From: Burkholderia paludis
GTDB lineage: Bacteria > Pseudomonadota > Gammaproteobacteria > Burkholderiales > Burkholderiaceae
Direction: 5' to 3'
Assembly (NCBI RefSeq): GCF_000732615.1
Contig: NZ_JPGL01000010.1
Location: 1 to 64,000, forward strand
Length of the DNA: 64,000 nt
The translations under genes were made by a program, and so were the position numbers. Positions 15,833 to 24,751 of this stretch are shown here, in pieces; the stretch's first letter is position 1; each line of letters opens with the position of its first letter. The notes under the pieces were generated by a model. That model did no database searches. It worked only from the letters and a program-made list of their open reading frames with translations, and had not been told where the DNA came from.

Positions 15833-17017
15833 TCAGATCCAGGCTTTCGGCAGCGCGGCCAGGCGCTCGCGCGCCATCGGGCGGGTCTGGCCGAACGGCG
15901 GATGGGCCTTCTTCTGCAATGCGTGCGCGAGCATGGTCGGCGTGCGCGCGAACAGGAATACCGGCGTGGCCAGCACGGCGGGCACGCGCAGTTCGAGCAG
16001 GATCGCCGCGGCGGCCGCGTCGATGTTCGGCGGCAGGCCGCGCAGGTCCCGCATCGCCTCGCACACCGCCCGATACGCATCGAACGCCGCGCCGTCGACC
16101 CCCAGCCGCGCGGCATGGCGCTCGAGCGCGGCCGGCCGCGGATCGCGCTCGAGCAGCGGGTGGCCGAAGCCGGGAATCCGGTCGCCCGCTTGCACGCGCT
16201 GCGCGATGCGCTCGCGGATCGCCGCGGGCGCCTGGCCGACGAAGCTCGCGAACAAGCGCGTCGCGTCGCTGCAGGCGCCCACGTGCGCGGGGCCGCTGCC
16301 CGTCAGGCCCGCGATCAGGTTCAGGTCGACGCTCGCATAGGTGCTGGCCGAGAAGCGCGGCAACGCGATGGTCGGCGCGACGAGACCGAAGCCGCCGTGC
16401 AGCGCAACCAGCAGGACGTCGAACAGGCGGGCGTGCGCATCGCCCGGCGCACGGTCGACGAGGCAGTCCAGCACCGCCGCGCTGAAACCTCGCGCGGCGT
16501 CTGCCGGCGGCGGCCCGGCCGTCGCGCCGCCGGCGCCCTCGCCGGCCGCCGCGCGCCACACCGCCAGCAGGCGCGGCAACGCGGCGACGATGCCCAGGCC
16601 CGCCGCCACGTCGTCAGCCTGCCCGATGCCGCGCAGTGCATCGGGCAACGCGACCGGCCGCGCCTGCGGGCCGGCGGCGAGCCCGGCCGCGATCGCCGCG
16701 ACGAGAAACGCCTCGGGCCGACGCTGACGGCCGGCCAGTTGCGCGACGAGCCGGCGGTCGTCGGGCGGACCGTCGTCGGCCAGCGTCGCCGCCAGCGCGC
16801 GATCGAGCGCGCGCACGTCGCCGGCGTCCGGCATCCGGCCCGCGAGCACGTGCAGGATCGCGGCGGTGAAATCGACGGAATCGATCAGTTGCAGCAGATC
16901 GACGCCGCGCACGGCGAGCCGGTCGGGCGCGATCGATACGGCGTCGATCTCGCCTTCGTCGGGCGCGGCGCGCGGGCGGGTAGCATCCCGCACCGGCAGG
17001 TCGTGGTCGGTTCGCAT
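15833..17017 (-). CDS. Citrate-synthase-like enzyme
   Basis: A 394-residue member of the citrate synthase superfamily, which condenses acetyl-CoA (or another acyl-CoA) with an oxoacid. All three catalytic residues are present: His245 in GSGPAHVGACSD, His286 in IPGFGHPLLERDPR and Asp333 in LPPNIDAAAAAILLEL, with the CoA/oxaloacetate-contacting DPR. It is far from housekeeping GltA in sequence and lies inside a biosynthetic operon, 13 bp after the methyltransferase gene. Siderophore pathways often carry their own citrate supply; alternatively it could make a citrate homologue used as primer for the ACP-bound chain. Substrates are inferred. Confidence 0.85.
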   Translation of the reverse strand: MRTDHDLPVRDATRPRAAPDEGEIDAVSIAPDRLAVRGVDLLQLIDSVDFTAAILHVLAGRMPDAGDVRALDRALAATLADDGPPDDRRLVAQLAGRQRRPEAFLVAAIAAGLAAGPQARPVALPDALRGIGQADDVAAGLGIVAALPRLLAVWRAAAGEGAGGATAGPPPADAARGFSAAVLDCLVDRAPGDAHARLFDVLLVALHGGFGLVAPTIALPRFSASTYASVDLNLIAGLTGSGPAHVGACSDATRLFASFVGQAPAAIRERIAQRVQAGDRIPGFGHPLLERDPRPAALERHAARLGVDGAAFDAYRAVCEAMRDLRGLPPNIDAAAAAILLELRVPAVLATPVFLFARTPTMLAHALQKKAHPPFGQTRPMARERLAALPKAWI

Positions 17018-17030
17018 CGGCGCGCCCCGT

Positions 17031-17702
17031 TTATTGTCGCGCCGGCTTCGCGATCAGCACCTCGAAGCCGATCGCGAGCATTCCCGAGCCTTTCGACACG
17101 GTGGCGTACTCGCCGATGCCGGCCTCGCGCAAGTGCTCGACCGACTCCGCGACCGTGAACTTGCCGTCGAGGTGGACGGGATGCACGCCCGCGGCCGCGC
17201 GCCGCTCGTTGAAGAACGCGAGCGCTTCCGGATCGGGATCGCTGCAGGGCTCGTGAATCAGCGCGAAGCCGCCGGGCGCGAGCGTGCGGAAAATCTCCCG
17301 GTATGCGCCGACGGGATCGGCCCAGTGATGCACGACCGAACGGCCGATCACCGCGACGAACGTCCCGTCGTCGAACGGCAGCGCGTGCACGTCGCCCGCG
17401 CGGATCTCGATACGCTCGCCGAGCCCTTCCGCGCGCACGTTCTGCTCGGCGCGCCGCACCATGTCGTCGTAGTAGTCGACCCCGACGAAACCCAGCGGCG
17501 CGAGCGACGGCACACGGGCCAGCTCGATCAGCGTGCGCGCGGTGCCGGTGCCGACGTCGAGCAGCCGCCCCGACGCGATGCGCCGCTGCGCGAGTTCGTG
17601 CTCGACGCGCTGCACGAGGTTGCGGTTCCATTCGAGCGTAAACGTGTCGACGTAGTGATCGTAGGTATCGGCGTTGACTTCGGCGGGGGTGTTGGTGCGC
17701 AT
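17031..17702 (-). CDS. Class I SAM-dependent methyltransferase
   Basis: A 223-residue enzyme of the Methyltransf_11/25 type. SAM motif I is LLDVGTGTARTLIEL, motif II acidic residue is in GFVGVDYYDDMVRRA, and post-motif sequences are AGDVHALPFDDGTFVAVIG and SVVHHWADP. The start MRTNTPAEVNADTYDHYVD precedes the helical cap typical of small-molecule methyltransferases. It lies 44 bp after the MATE gene and 13 bp before the citrate-synthase-like gene. It probably methylates O, N or C on the pathway intermediate; the position cannot be told. Confidence 0.88.
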   Translation of the reverse strand: MRTNTPAEVNADTYDHYVDTFTLEWNRNLVQRVEHELAQRRIASGRLLDVGTGTARTLIELARVPSLAPLGFVGVDYYDDMVRRAEQNVRAEGLGERIEIRAGDVHALPFDDGTFVAVIGRSVVHHWADPVGAYREIFRTLAPGGFALIHEPCSDPDPEALAFFNERRAAAGVHPVHLDGKFTVAESVEHLREAGIGEYATVSKGSGMLAIGFEVLIAKPARQ

Positions 17703-17746
17703 GCGGGTCTCCAGTCGTGAGGTCGAGGGGTAAAGCGGTCGCGGCA

Positions 17747-19198
17747 TCATCCGGCCGCGGGTCGCGCGCCGGCCGGGGCGGCGCCGGGCGCCGCGCCGAG
17801 CCTGCGCATGAGCCGCAGGAAGATCGTCAGGTACACCGCCTGGCGCACGACGCTCACGCCCGCCAGCAGCGCGAACAGCTGCGCGAGCGCGAGATGATGC
17901 GTGACGCCGAGGTAGATCGCGCCCGGCGTGACGGCCCAGGAAAAGAACAGCCCGAGCGCCATCGCGCGCGCCGGGCGCTCGAGGATCTGGAAGCAGCCCG
18001 TCACGAGGTTCGTCAGCAGGTAGCTGAAGACGAACAGCGGCACATAGTCGAGCAGCGCGGTCGCCACCTCGATCACGCCGGCGTCGGACGCGAGAAAGCG
18101 CAGCGCGAGCGGGCGCAGCAGGAAGAACGCGACGCTGATCGCGGCCGTGAACAGCACGCCCAGCAGCATCACCGACTGCAGCGCCGCGCGGGACGGCGCC
18201 CGGCTGCGCACGAGATGGCCGATCCGGATCATGAACACCATGCTCAGCCCCTTGATGAGGATGAAGCCGATCGTCATCAGCTCGAAGCCGATGCCGTAGC
18301 CGCCGATCGCGCGCACGCCGTAGCGGGCGATCATCGAATAGACGGCCGTGTTCGCGAGGAACGTCAGCGATTCGAGCGCGGCCGACGGCAGGAAGATGTT
18401 CAGCAGCCGTCGCTGCGTCGGCCATTCCAGGCCGGGACGCGGCAGCGCGACCTGTTCGCGGCGCAGCCGCGGGCGGATGCAGCGGATGCTCCAGCCGAGG
18501 TACAGGCTCTTGGTGATCCACGAGGTCAGCGCGAGGCCGAACAGTTGCAGCGACGGATGCTGGCCGAACAGGCCGAACACGAGCAACGGATCGAGGAGGT
18601 TGTTGACCACGCCGCATGCGATGCTGATGCGCGCGGGCGACTTGGTATCGCCATACGTGCGCATCGCCGCCGACAGCGCGGTGCTGAGCAGCGTGAGCGG
18701 GAAACTGCCGACCACGAGCGCGTAATAGCCGAACATGCGCGCGTCGCGGAAATGGCCGCCGGAAATGAAGGTCATCAGCGGCGCCCGCGTGCCGATCAGC
18801 ACCAGCACCACCAGCACGCCGACGCCCGCCGCGAACACCAGGCTCTGCACGAACAGCCGCCCCTGCTCCTCGCGCGGCGCCTTCGCGAACACCGCGACGA
18901 ACGACTCCTCGAAACTCTTCGCGAGCAGGAACAGAAAGGTGGCCACGCTGCCGTTGACGAGCGCGAGCAGCGCCATGTCCTCCGCCGGCAGGTCGCGGAT
19001 CCATCGGTAATCGAACAGCGTCATGCAATAGCCGAAGATCGACGACAGCACCATCGGATAAAGCATCAGCCAGGTCGCTCGCACCTCGGCCGCGAACAGC
19101 CGCATGCGCTCGGCCCGCGATGCCGGCGCGGTGCTCGCGGCGGTCGCGGCGGTCGCGGCGGTCGCGGCGGGCAGGACGGTCGCGCGATCGTCAGACAT
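17747..19198 (-). CDS. MATE-family efflux transporter
   Basis: A 483-residue integral membrane protein with about 12 hydrophobic segments in two MatE halves. Typical pieces are TLLSTALSAAMRTYGDTKSP in the first half and ATALLDYVPLFVFSYLLTNL in the second. MATE pumps export organic compounds against Na+ or H+ gradients. The ATG at 19198 was chosen because GAGAGG lies 7 bases upstream; the gene then overlaps the preceding ligase by 8 bases (ATGTCTGA). The N-terminal tail is Ala/Thr-rich and is built by a 9-bp DNA repeat. Its place inside the operon suggests it exports the product or an intermediate, in addition to the PvdE-like exporter. Confidence 0.9.
   Translation of the reverse strand: MSDDRATVLPAATAATAATAASTAPASRAERMRLFAAEVRATWLMLYPMVLSSIFGYCMTLFDYRWIRDLPAEDMALLALVNGSVATFLFLLAKSFEESFVAVFAKAPREEQGRLFVQSLVFAAGVGVLVVLVLIGTRAPLMTFISGGHFRDARMFGYYALVVGSFPLTLLSTALSAAMRTYGDTKSPARISIACGVVNNLLDPLLVFGLFGQHPSLQLFGLALTSWITKSLYLGWSIRCIRPRLRREQVALPRPGLEWPTQRRLLNIFLPSAALESLTFLANTAVYSMIARYGVRAIGGYGIGFELMTIGFILIKGLSMVFMIRIGHLVRSRAPSRAALQSVMLLGVLFTAAISVAFFLLRPLALRFLASDAGVIEVATALLDYVPLFVFSYLLTNLVTGCFQILERPARAMALGLFFSWAVTPGAIYLGVTHHLALAQLFALLAGVSVVRQAVYLTIFLRLMRRLGAAPGAAPAGARPAAG
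19141..19167. repeat. Three perfect 9-bp tandem repeats in the MATE N-terminus
   Basis: CGGTCGCGG three times, encoding repeated Ala-Thr-Ala in the cytoplasmic tail. In-frame copy-number change would alter only tail length. Confidence 0.7.
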
Positions 19199-20426
19199 CG
19201 GCATGCCTCTCGTCAATCAGGCGCGGCAGCTTCTGGCGCACCGAGAAGCGCAACGCGTCGCGGCCGAGCACGTCGATGCGGCCCTCGCCCTTGTCGATGC
19301 ACTCGCGCACGTCCTCGATCTCGCACAGCGCACCGGCCAGCAGCGGCGCGAGCGGCTCGAGTTCGTCGTCGCCCAGGTCGACGGCGACCGTCAGGCAATC
19401 GCGCCCCTGCGCGTCGGCGTGCAGGCGAAACTGGCAGTCGAGCGGCCGGCCGGCGCGCGCCGCGAGTCGCCCGGCCAGCAGCTCGACGCTGACGAGATTG
19501 CCGGCGAACTTGAAGCGCTGATCCGCGCGGCCTTGCAGCACGACGACCGACCCGCCCTCGCCGCACGTGCAGCGCACCGACGGCCCCACGCGCACGCGAT
19601 CGCCGACACGGTAGCGCAGCATCGCGAGGCCCGGGTTGGCGCGGCTGGTCACGAGCAATTGCCCGTCCTCCTCTTCGAGGAAGAACCAGTCGTCGAGCAC
19701 GTGGTAGTGCCCGTGCGCGCAACGCGGCGTGTGATAGCCGAGAAACCCCGTCTCGGTGGTGCCGTACAGCCCGTGGAACGCGGCATCGGGCCAGCGCCGC
19801 AGCACGATCGCGCGCTTGCGCTCGGCAAACGCCTCGCCGGTGTAGAGGATCTTCGTCACGTCGAGCGCGAGGCCGTGCGCGTCGAGCAGCCGCAGGCACT
19901 GCAGCACGCTCGTCGGCGTGCCGACCAGGACGTTGGGGCGGGCGCGGCCGAGCAGGTTCAGCATCGCCGGCAGGTCGGCGCCGTACGCGTCCAGCCGCCC
20001 GACCGGCAGCACGTTCGCGCCGATTGCTTCCAGCAGCCGGTTCACGCCGTCGTACAGCGTCGAGAAGCCGCCGGCCGTAAACAGGTTCGCCACCCGGTCG
20101 GTCGGCGCGATCGCCCGGCCCGCCAGCGCGTTCGCGAGCGCCCGGCCGTACGTCGCGTCGGGCCGCTTGCGCGCCGGCGCGCTGAGCAGCAGCTTGACCT
20201 CGCCGCTCGTGCCCGATGTGGTGTAGAACGTCGCGCCGGCAAGACCGTCGTGGTCCAGGCGATCCAGCACGCGCCGCTTCAGGTCGTCGGCCGTCTCGAT
20301 CGCGACCTGCGCGCGGAACGCCGCGTAGCTGGCCACGCCGGCCGGCAGCAGGCGCGCATAGCGGGCATCGTACGAAAGCGCCTCGCTCACGGCGATCGAA
20401 TCGAAGCGGGTCGTGCGGTCGGACAT
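19191..20426 (-). CDS. AMP-forming ligase (phenylacetate-CoA ligase-like)
   Basis: A 411-residue adenylate-forming enzyme. The nucleotide-binding P-loop is FYTTSGTSGEVK, then a YGTTETGFLG motif and RYRVGDRVRVG near the hinge, as in PaaK-type short ligases. These activate a carboxylic acid as acyl-AMP and pass it to CoA or a carrier protein. A CTCGEGG segment may bind a metal, as in some PaaK relatives. It is translationally coupled to the MATE gene downstream and lies 25 bp after the second ligase. Two different ligases in one operon suggest one loads the ACP and the other activates an acid or amino acid for the final condensation. Confidence 0.88.
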   Translation of the reverse strand: MSDRTTRFDSIAVSEALSYDARYARLLPAGVASYAAFRAQVAIETADDLKRRVLDRLDHDGLAGATFYTTSGTSGEVKLLLSAPARKRPDATYGRALANALAGRAIAPTDRVANLFTAGGFSTLYDGVNRLLEAIGANVLPVGRLDAYGADLPAMLNLLGRARPNVLVGTPTSVLQCLRLLDAHGLALDVTKILYTGEAFAERKRAIVLRRWPDAAFHGLYGTTETGFLGYHTPRCAHGHYHVLDDWFFLEEEDGQLLVTSRANPGLAMLRYRVGDRVRVGPSVRCTCGEGGSVVVLQGRADQRFKFAGNLVSVELLAGRLAARAGRPLDCQFRLHADAQGRDCLTVAVDLGDDELEPLAPLLAGALCEIEDVRECIDKGEGRIDVLGRDALRFSVRQKLPRLIDERHADV

Positions 20427-20451
20427 CGTGGGCTCCAGGTTCGGGCGGCGG

Positions 20452-21918
20452 TCACGCGCTTGCGCGCAGGAGACGCAATGAGATCTTGCCGGTGCTCGTG
20501 ACGGGCAGGTCGTCGACGAACTGCACGTCGGCGATGCGCGGATACAGCGGGAACGCGGCGCGGTAGCGGCTCAGGATCCGCGCCTTGAAATCCACGTCGG
20601 CGCCAGCCGGCGCCTGGCAGGGCACGACGAACACGGTCAGCGCGCCGGTCTGCGGATCGGCGAGGAAATAGCTTTTCGCGATGTCGTCGAACGCGTCGAA
20701 GTACTGGTGCAGCAGGCTGACGTTGATGAGCCGGCCGTTGCACTTGACCGTCTCGTCCTTGCGGCCGACCCAGAACACGATGCCGTCGTCGCGGCGAAAC
20801 ACCAGGTCGCCCGATTCGAGCGTCGAGAAGCGCTGCAGGCTGCCGTCGGGCAGCAGGTAGCCGTGCATCGCATACGGCGTGCGGTAATGCAGATGGCCGG
20901 TCTCGCCGGGGGCGCATGGCCGGCCCTGCGCGTCGACGATCCACAGCTCGATGCGCGGATCGATCGGGCGACCCGGAGCGAGCACCCCCTCGAAGCAATA
21001 CGAATCGAGACGCGGCAGATCGTCCGGCGTGAGCGGCAGCGCGAAGATCCGCGGCCCGGACTCGGTCTGGCCGAAGTTGTTCCACACGCACGCGCCGAGC
21101 GCGAGCAGGCGGCGCACCTGCGCGGCGTAGATGCGGTCGGACGCGTTGAGCACGACGATCCCGTCGAGCCGCATCCCGCGCGTCGCCTCGACCAGGTCGC
21201 ACACGCGCTCGGCAATGCTGCGGATCAGCGGCACGAAGCTGATCCGGCCGCTGCCCAGGTAGCCGAGCACCTCCGGCGCGGTCAGCGACACCCGTTCGAG
21301 CCAGACGGTCGCGCCGGCCAGCAGGCCGTTCATCATCGTCGAGAAGCCGTACATGTAGTGCGTGGGGAACATGCACAGCACGCCGTCGCCGGGCCGCACG
21401 CCCAGATAGCGGCCCACCGCCAGCGCGTTCTCGACGAGCTGCGCCTCGTCGTAGACGACCAGTTTCGGCGCGCTCGTCGTGCCCGACGTCATGAACACGA
21501 TCTGCGCGCGCGGCGCGTCGGCGCCGGCCCACGCGGCCGCGTCGGGTCCGGGCGCTTCGGCGTCGGCCGCCGCGGGGTCGAGCACGACGACCGGCAGCGC
21601 GTCGCATGCGATCGAGCGGGTCGCGACGACCGCGAGCGCGTCGAGCCGGTACTGGCGCAGCGCGGCGGGCAGCATCTTCGGGTCGCACAGGACGATCCGG
21701 CAACCGAGCGTCGACGCGAGCAGCGTGAACAGGAAATAGTCGAACCCCGAGAACCCGACCGCGATCAGGCAGCCGCGCCCGAGCAGTTGCGGCTCCAGCG
21801 CGCCGAGCGCGCGCCGGGCGGCCCTCAGCCGCGCGCGCAGGTCGTGCGCCGTGAGGCGCGCTCCATGCAGCACGATCTGCCAGTTCGCATCGCGGGCAAG
21901 CAGCGACGTGAACTTCAT
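20452..21918 (-). CDS. AMP-dependent acyl-CoA/acyl-ACP ligase
   Basis: A 488-residue ANL-superfamily enzyme. Core motifs are IVFMTSGTTSAPKLVVYDE (A3), WNNFGQTESGPRI (A5), ESGDLVFR (A7) and the lysine-bearing C-terminal end VTSTGKISLR (A10). It adenylates a carboxylate and transfers it to a thiol, probably the operon's ACP. Its start overlaps the upstream ketosynthase stop (ATGA), pointing to co-translation with the KS pair. Related small ligases load starters in aryl-polyene and other type II systems. The acid specificity cannot be read; a citrate-type primer is a possibility given the citrate-synthase-like gene. Confidence 0.9.
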   Translation of the reverse strand: MKFTSLLARDANWQIVLHGARLTAHDLRARLRAARRALGALEPQLLGRGCLIAVGFSGFDYFLFTLLASTLGCRIVLCDPKMLPAALRQYRLDALAVVATRSIACDALPVVVLDPAAADAEAPGPDAAAWAGADAPRAQIVFMTSGTTSAPKLVVYDEAQLVENALAVGRYLGVRPGDGVLCMFPTHYMYGFSTMMNGLLAGATVWLERVSLTAPEVLGYLGSGRISFVPLIRSIAERVCDLVEATRGMRLDGIVVLNASDRIYAAQVRRLLALGACVWNNFGQTESGPRIFALPLTPDDLPRLDSYCFEGVLAPGRPIDPRIELWIVDAQGRPCAPGETGHLHYRTPYAMHGYLLPDGSLQRFSTLESGDLVFRRDDGIVFWVGRKDETVKCNGRLINVSLLHQYFDAFDDIAKSYFLADPQTGALTVFVVPCQAPAGADVDFKARILSRYRAAFPLYPRIADVQFVDDLPVTSTGKISLRLLRASA

Positions 21919-23189
21919 GCGTCCGCTCCTTCCAGCACGAGCGAGGCCGCGAGCCCGCCCATGCCGAACGAGTTCTTGAGCACGCGCCGCGCGTCGCTCG
22001 GCGTTGCGGTGCGCACCACGTTGACGGGGCACTCGCGGGCCTGCTCGTCGAGGTTGATGGTCGGGGGAATGAAGCGCTCGCGCAGCCCGATCGCCGTGTT
22101 CAGCACCTCCATCGCGCCCGCCGTCGCGATCAGGTGGCCGTGCTGCGACTTGTTGGCGGTAACGGGCATCTCCGGCCGCATCGGGAAGATCGCGCGGATC
22201 GCCTCCGACTCGTGCCTGTCGTTGAGGATCGTCGAGGTGCCGTGCGCATTGACGTAGTCGATGTCGGCCGGCGCGCATCCCGCATCGTCGAGTGCGCGCT
22301 GCATCGCCAGCCGCATCTCGAGCGACTGCAGGTGCGGGATGACGATGTGCTCGGCGGCCAGGCTCGCGCCGTAGCCGGCGACGCGCGCGAGCGGCGTCTC
22401 GCCGCGAGCGCGCACGGCCGATTCGCGCTCGATCAGGAACAGCACCGCGCCCTCCGCCAGCACGAAGCCCGAGCGGCGCACGTCGAACGGCCGCGAGCGA
22501 TGGCGGGGATCGAGATTCAGGTCGGTCGAGATCACGTCGAGCGATTCGAGCCGCGCGAGGTTGAGCGGATTGACCTTGCCGGACACGCCGCCGACGATGG
22601 CCGCGTCGACGCGCCCCTGGCGCAGCGCGAGCATGCCCATCCCGATCGCCTGCAGCGACGCGGAGCACAGGCCCACGTGCGCGAGCGCGCAGCCGCTGAA
22701 CGGAATGTGCCGGTGAATCGCGCCGAACACGGAAGTCGCGTCGCCGCTCACGAACTCGCTCATGCGCATGTGCGACACGAGCACGCGGATCAGCGCATCG
22801 CGCGACTTGTCGCCGTTCACCCGGTCGACCAGTTCGAGCGCGCTCTGCACGTCGGTGGCCGGCACGTCGACGCCGACCAGGCAGCCGATGCGCTCCGGCG
22901 CGTAGTCGCGCACGACGAACGGCGCCTGCGCGAGCAGCCGCGCGGCGGCGAGGTCGCCGTAGAGCTGCTCGGCCGGAATCCGCCGCGCGGCGGGCCAACG
23001 CACCCGCTCGTTGCCTTCCTCGGGCACGCCGGCGTGGCGGGTCGTATAGGTCGAGCAATCGAACTTCTCGATCGGGCGAATGCCCGAGCGGCCTTCGCGC
23101 AACGCGGCATGCAGTTCGTCGTAGCTGCCGCCGAGCGGCGTGACGGCGCCGAAGGCGCTGATGACGATGGCGTCCGATCGCGGCTTCAT
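21915..23189 (-). CDS. Beta-ketoacyl-ACP synthase (active KS, FabF-like)
   Basis: A 424-residue elongating ketosynthase with the full Cys-His-His site: Cys175 in HVGLCSASLQAIG, His316 in VNAHGTST and His352 in ANKSQHGHLIATAG, plus Lys347. It condenses malonyl-ACP with the growing chain. It overlaps both neighbours by ATGA junctions: the degenerate KS upstream and the AMP ligase downstream. The KS plus degenerate-KS pair is the arrangement of type II polyketide and aryl-polyene systems, where the partner sets chain length. The C-terminal NSFGMGGLAASLVLE is typical. Confidence 0.93.
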   Translation of the reverse strand: MKPRSDAIVISAFGAVTPLGGSYDELHAALREGRSGIRPIEKFDCSTYTTRHAGVPEEGNERVRWPAARRIPAEQLYGDLAAARLLAQAPFVVRDYAPERIGCLVGVDVPATDVQSALELVDRVNGDKSRDALIRVLVSHMRMSEFVSGDATSVFGAIHRHIPFSGCALAHVGLCSASLQAIGMGMLALRQGRVDAAIVGGVSGKVNPLNLARLESLDVISTDLNLDPRHRSRPFDVRRSGFVLAEGAVLFLIERESAVRARGETPLARVAGYGASLAAEHIVIPHLQSLEMRLAMQRALDDAGCAPADIDYVNAHGTSTILNDRHESEAIRAIFPMRPEMPVTANKSQHGHLIATAGAMEVLNTAIGLRERFIPPTINLDEQARECPVNVVRTATPSDARRVLKNSFGMGGLAASLVLEGADA

Positions 23190-24283
23190 CGCCCCACCCC
23201 GCCCAGTTTGCGCACCAGGATCGCGCCGAGGCCCGACGACACGCCGATGCCGTTCACCAGCACGGGCGCGCCGGCCGGAATCGCCGGATCCGCGAGGGCC
23301 AGCACCAGATCGATCAAATTGTTCGCCCGGCCGGTATAGCCGACATGCGGCTTGTACGCATGCAGGACGGCGTTCGGCCAGGCCTGCTGCACGGCATGGC
23401 GCTCCGCCCTGCCCAGCGACGGCTCGCCGTTCTGGTACAGCACGACGTGCGGCACGCCCAGCGCGGCCTCGCCGGGGAAGCGGGCGAACAGCCTCGACCA
23501 GTCGCCGCTCGACACGGACGTGTCGGGCTTGTACAGCGAATGGACGTCGAGCACCTGCGCGCAGGGTGCGACGCCGTCGCGCGGCGCGCGTTCGACGATC
23601 GCGCCGGCGGCCCCGAATGCGGGAATGATGCCGACCGGGTGCGTCGCCGTGCGCAGCAGGCCCATCTTCTCGAACGCGCCGAGATTGTCGGCGGACGTCA
23701 TGTCGCCGACGGCCGCGATGACCGCCCGGTCGATCGCGCCGCCCTCGATCTGCCGGTGCGCCTCCTCGAGCGCGCACAGGCTGGTGAGCGACATCCGCTG
23801 CAGCGGATAGCCTTCGCCGCGCAGCCCGTACAGCTTCGAGATCTGGTACAGCGCATTGGTCGTCAGGAGGCGCAGCATGTCGAGCGGATTCAGGTGCGTC
23901 TTGACCTCGCCGAAGTATCCGCAACTGTCGAGGCCGCGCCGCTCGTGCAACGGCGCGAGCACGGCCATCGTCGCGTCCTCGCCCTCGACGCCGGTAAACA
24001 CCGCGAACCGTTCGCGCTCCCCGGCCGTATAGGGCCGGCCGGCCGACGCCGCGTCGAACGCCTCGGCCGCGACCTGCAGCGCGAGGCGCGAACCGGGGTT
24101 CAGCAGCGAACGATCCTCGCGCGCCATGCGCTGCACGAGCGGAAACGGCAGGTTGACGCGCGCATAGTCGGCGGCCCGCGCGGCCGGCGCGAGCGGCGCG
24201 CGCGCCGCGAAGTCGGCGCCCTGCAGCGACGCGATGTCGGGAAAGACGGCCGTCGCGATGCCGAGGCCGGTGATGTACGACAT
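23186..24283 (-). CDS. Degenerate ketosynthase, chain-length-factor-like subunit
   Basis: A 365-residue thiolase-fold protein, shorter than the usual 410-420. A cysteine is kept at the active-site position (Cys170, LTSLCALEEAHRQI), but the two catalytic histidines are gone: the NAHGT-type motif reads YQNGEPS (Asn285) and the GH motif reads KPHVGYTGRANN (Tyr316). It should therefore not condense alone and probably pairs with the following active KS as a KS-beta/chain-length factor. The stop overlaps the KS start (ATGA), supporting 1:1 co-expression. It could alternatively be a dedicated priming or decarboxylating subunit. Confidence 0.82.
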   Translation of the reverse strand: MSYITGLGIATAVFPDIASLQGADFAARAPLAPAARAADYARVNLPFPLVQRMAREDRSLLNPGSRLALQVAAEAFDAASAGRPYTAGERERFAVFTGVEGEDATMAVLAPLHERRGLDSCGYFGEVKTHLNPLDMLRLLTTNALYQISKLYGLRGEGYPLQRMSLTSLCALEEAHRQIEGGAIDRAVIAAVGDMTSADNLGAFEKMGLLRTATHPVGIIPAFGAAGAIVERAPRDGVAPCAQVLDVHSLYKPDTSVSSGDWSRLFARFPGEAALGVPHVVLYQNGEPSLGRAERHAVQQAWPNAVLHAYKPHVGYTGRANNLIDLVLALADPAIPAGAPVLVNGIGVSSGLGAILVRKLGGVGR

Positions 24284-24369
24284 GGCAAGTCCCCCTTCAC
24301 GTGAGTCTGAAACCGGGCGCGCGCGGTCGCGCCGCGCGGCGTGCCTGCGAGGCGGCGTAACGGCGCGGC

Positions 24370-24726
24370 TCAGCCGAACTGCGCGATGCGGCGCTCGATG
24401 TAGTTCACCGAGAAGTGCTCGTAGAGATCCTGCAGGCTGCACTTCTCGTGGCCGTTCCAGCTCATCACGTCGCACACCTGACGCCAGCCGTCGTCGGTCC
24501 ATTCGGTGCCCGTGTGGCATTGCGGGTCGAGCAGCATCCGGTTGAACGGCCACAGATTTTCGAGGCTGATGCGGTTGTCGACCTTGTCCTTGAGCTCGTA
24601 GCACAGGTCGACGTAGTCGATCGAGCTCATGTTCAGTTCGCGGAACAGCGACGCGGAGTCGGCCACCTGCTCCGGACCGCTCAGATAGAGGATTTGCGCG
24701 ACGATGTTCTTGATGTCTTCCTTCAT
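24370..24726 (-). CDS. Acyl carrier protein with C-terminal extension
   Basis: A 118-residue carrier protein; typical ACPs are about 80. The phosphopantetheine site is Ser35 in ELNMSSIDYVDL, followed by the helix CYELKDKVDNRISLENL. Residues 60-118 form an extra part with two Cys and four Trp (GTEWTDDGWRQVCDVMSWNG) and an acidic/aromatic tail. The start is well marked: AGGAGAG upstream of MKEDIKNIVAQIL. It sits between ketoreductase and KS genes and is the only carrier protein seen in the cluster. The extension may dock a specific partner such as the ligase or NAS-like enzyme. Confidence 0.87.
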   Translation of the reverse strand: MKEDIKNIVAQILYLSGPEQVADSASLFRELNMSSIDYVDLCYELKDKVDNRISLENLWPFNRMLLDPQCHTGTEWTDDGWRQVCDVMSWNGHEKCSLQDLYEHFSVNYIERRIAQFG

Positions 24727-24751
24727 GATCCACTCTCCTTGAGTCACGGGT

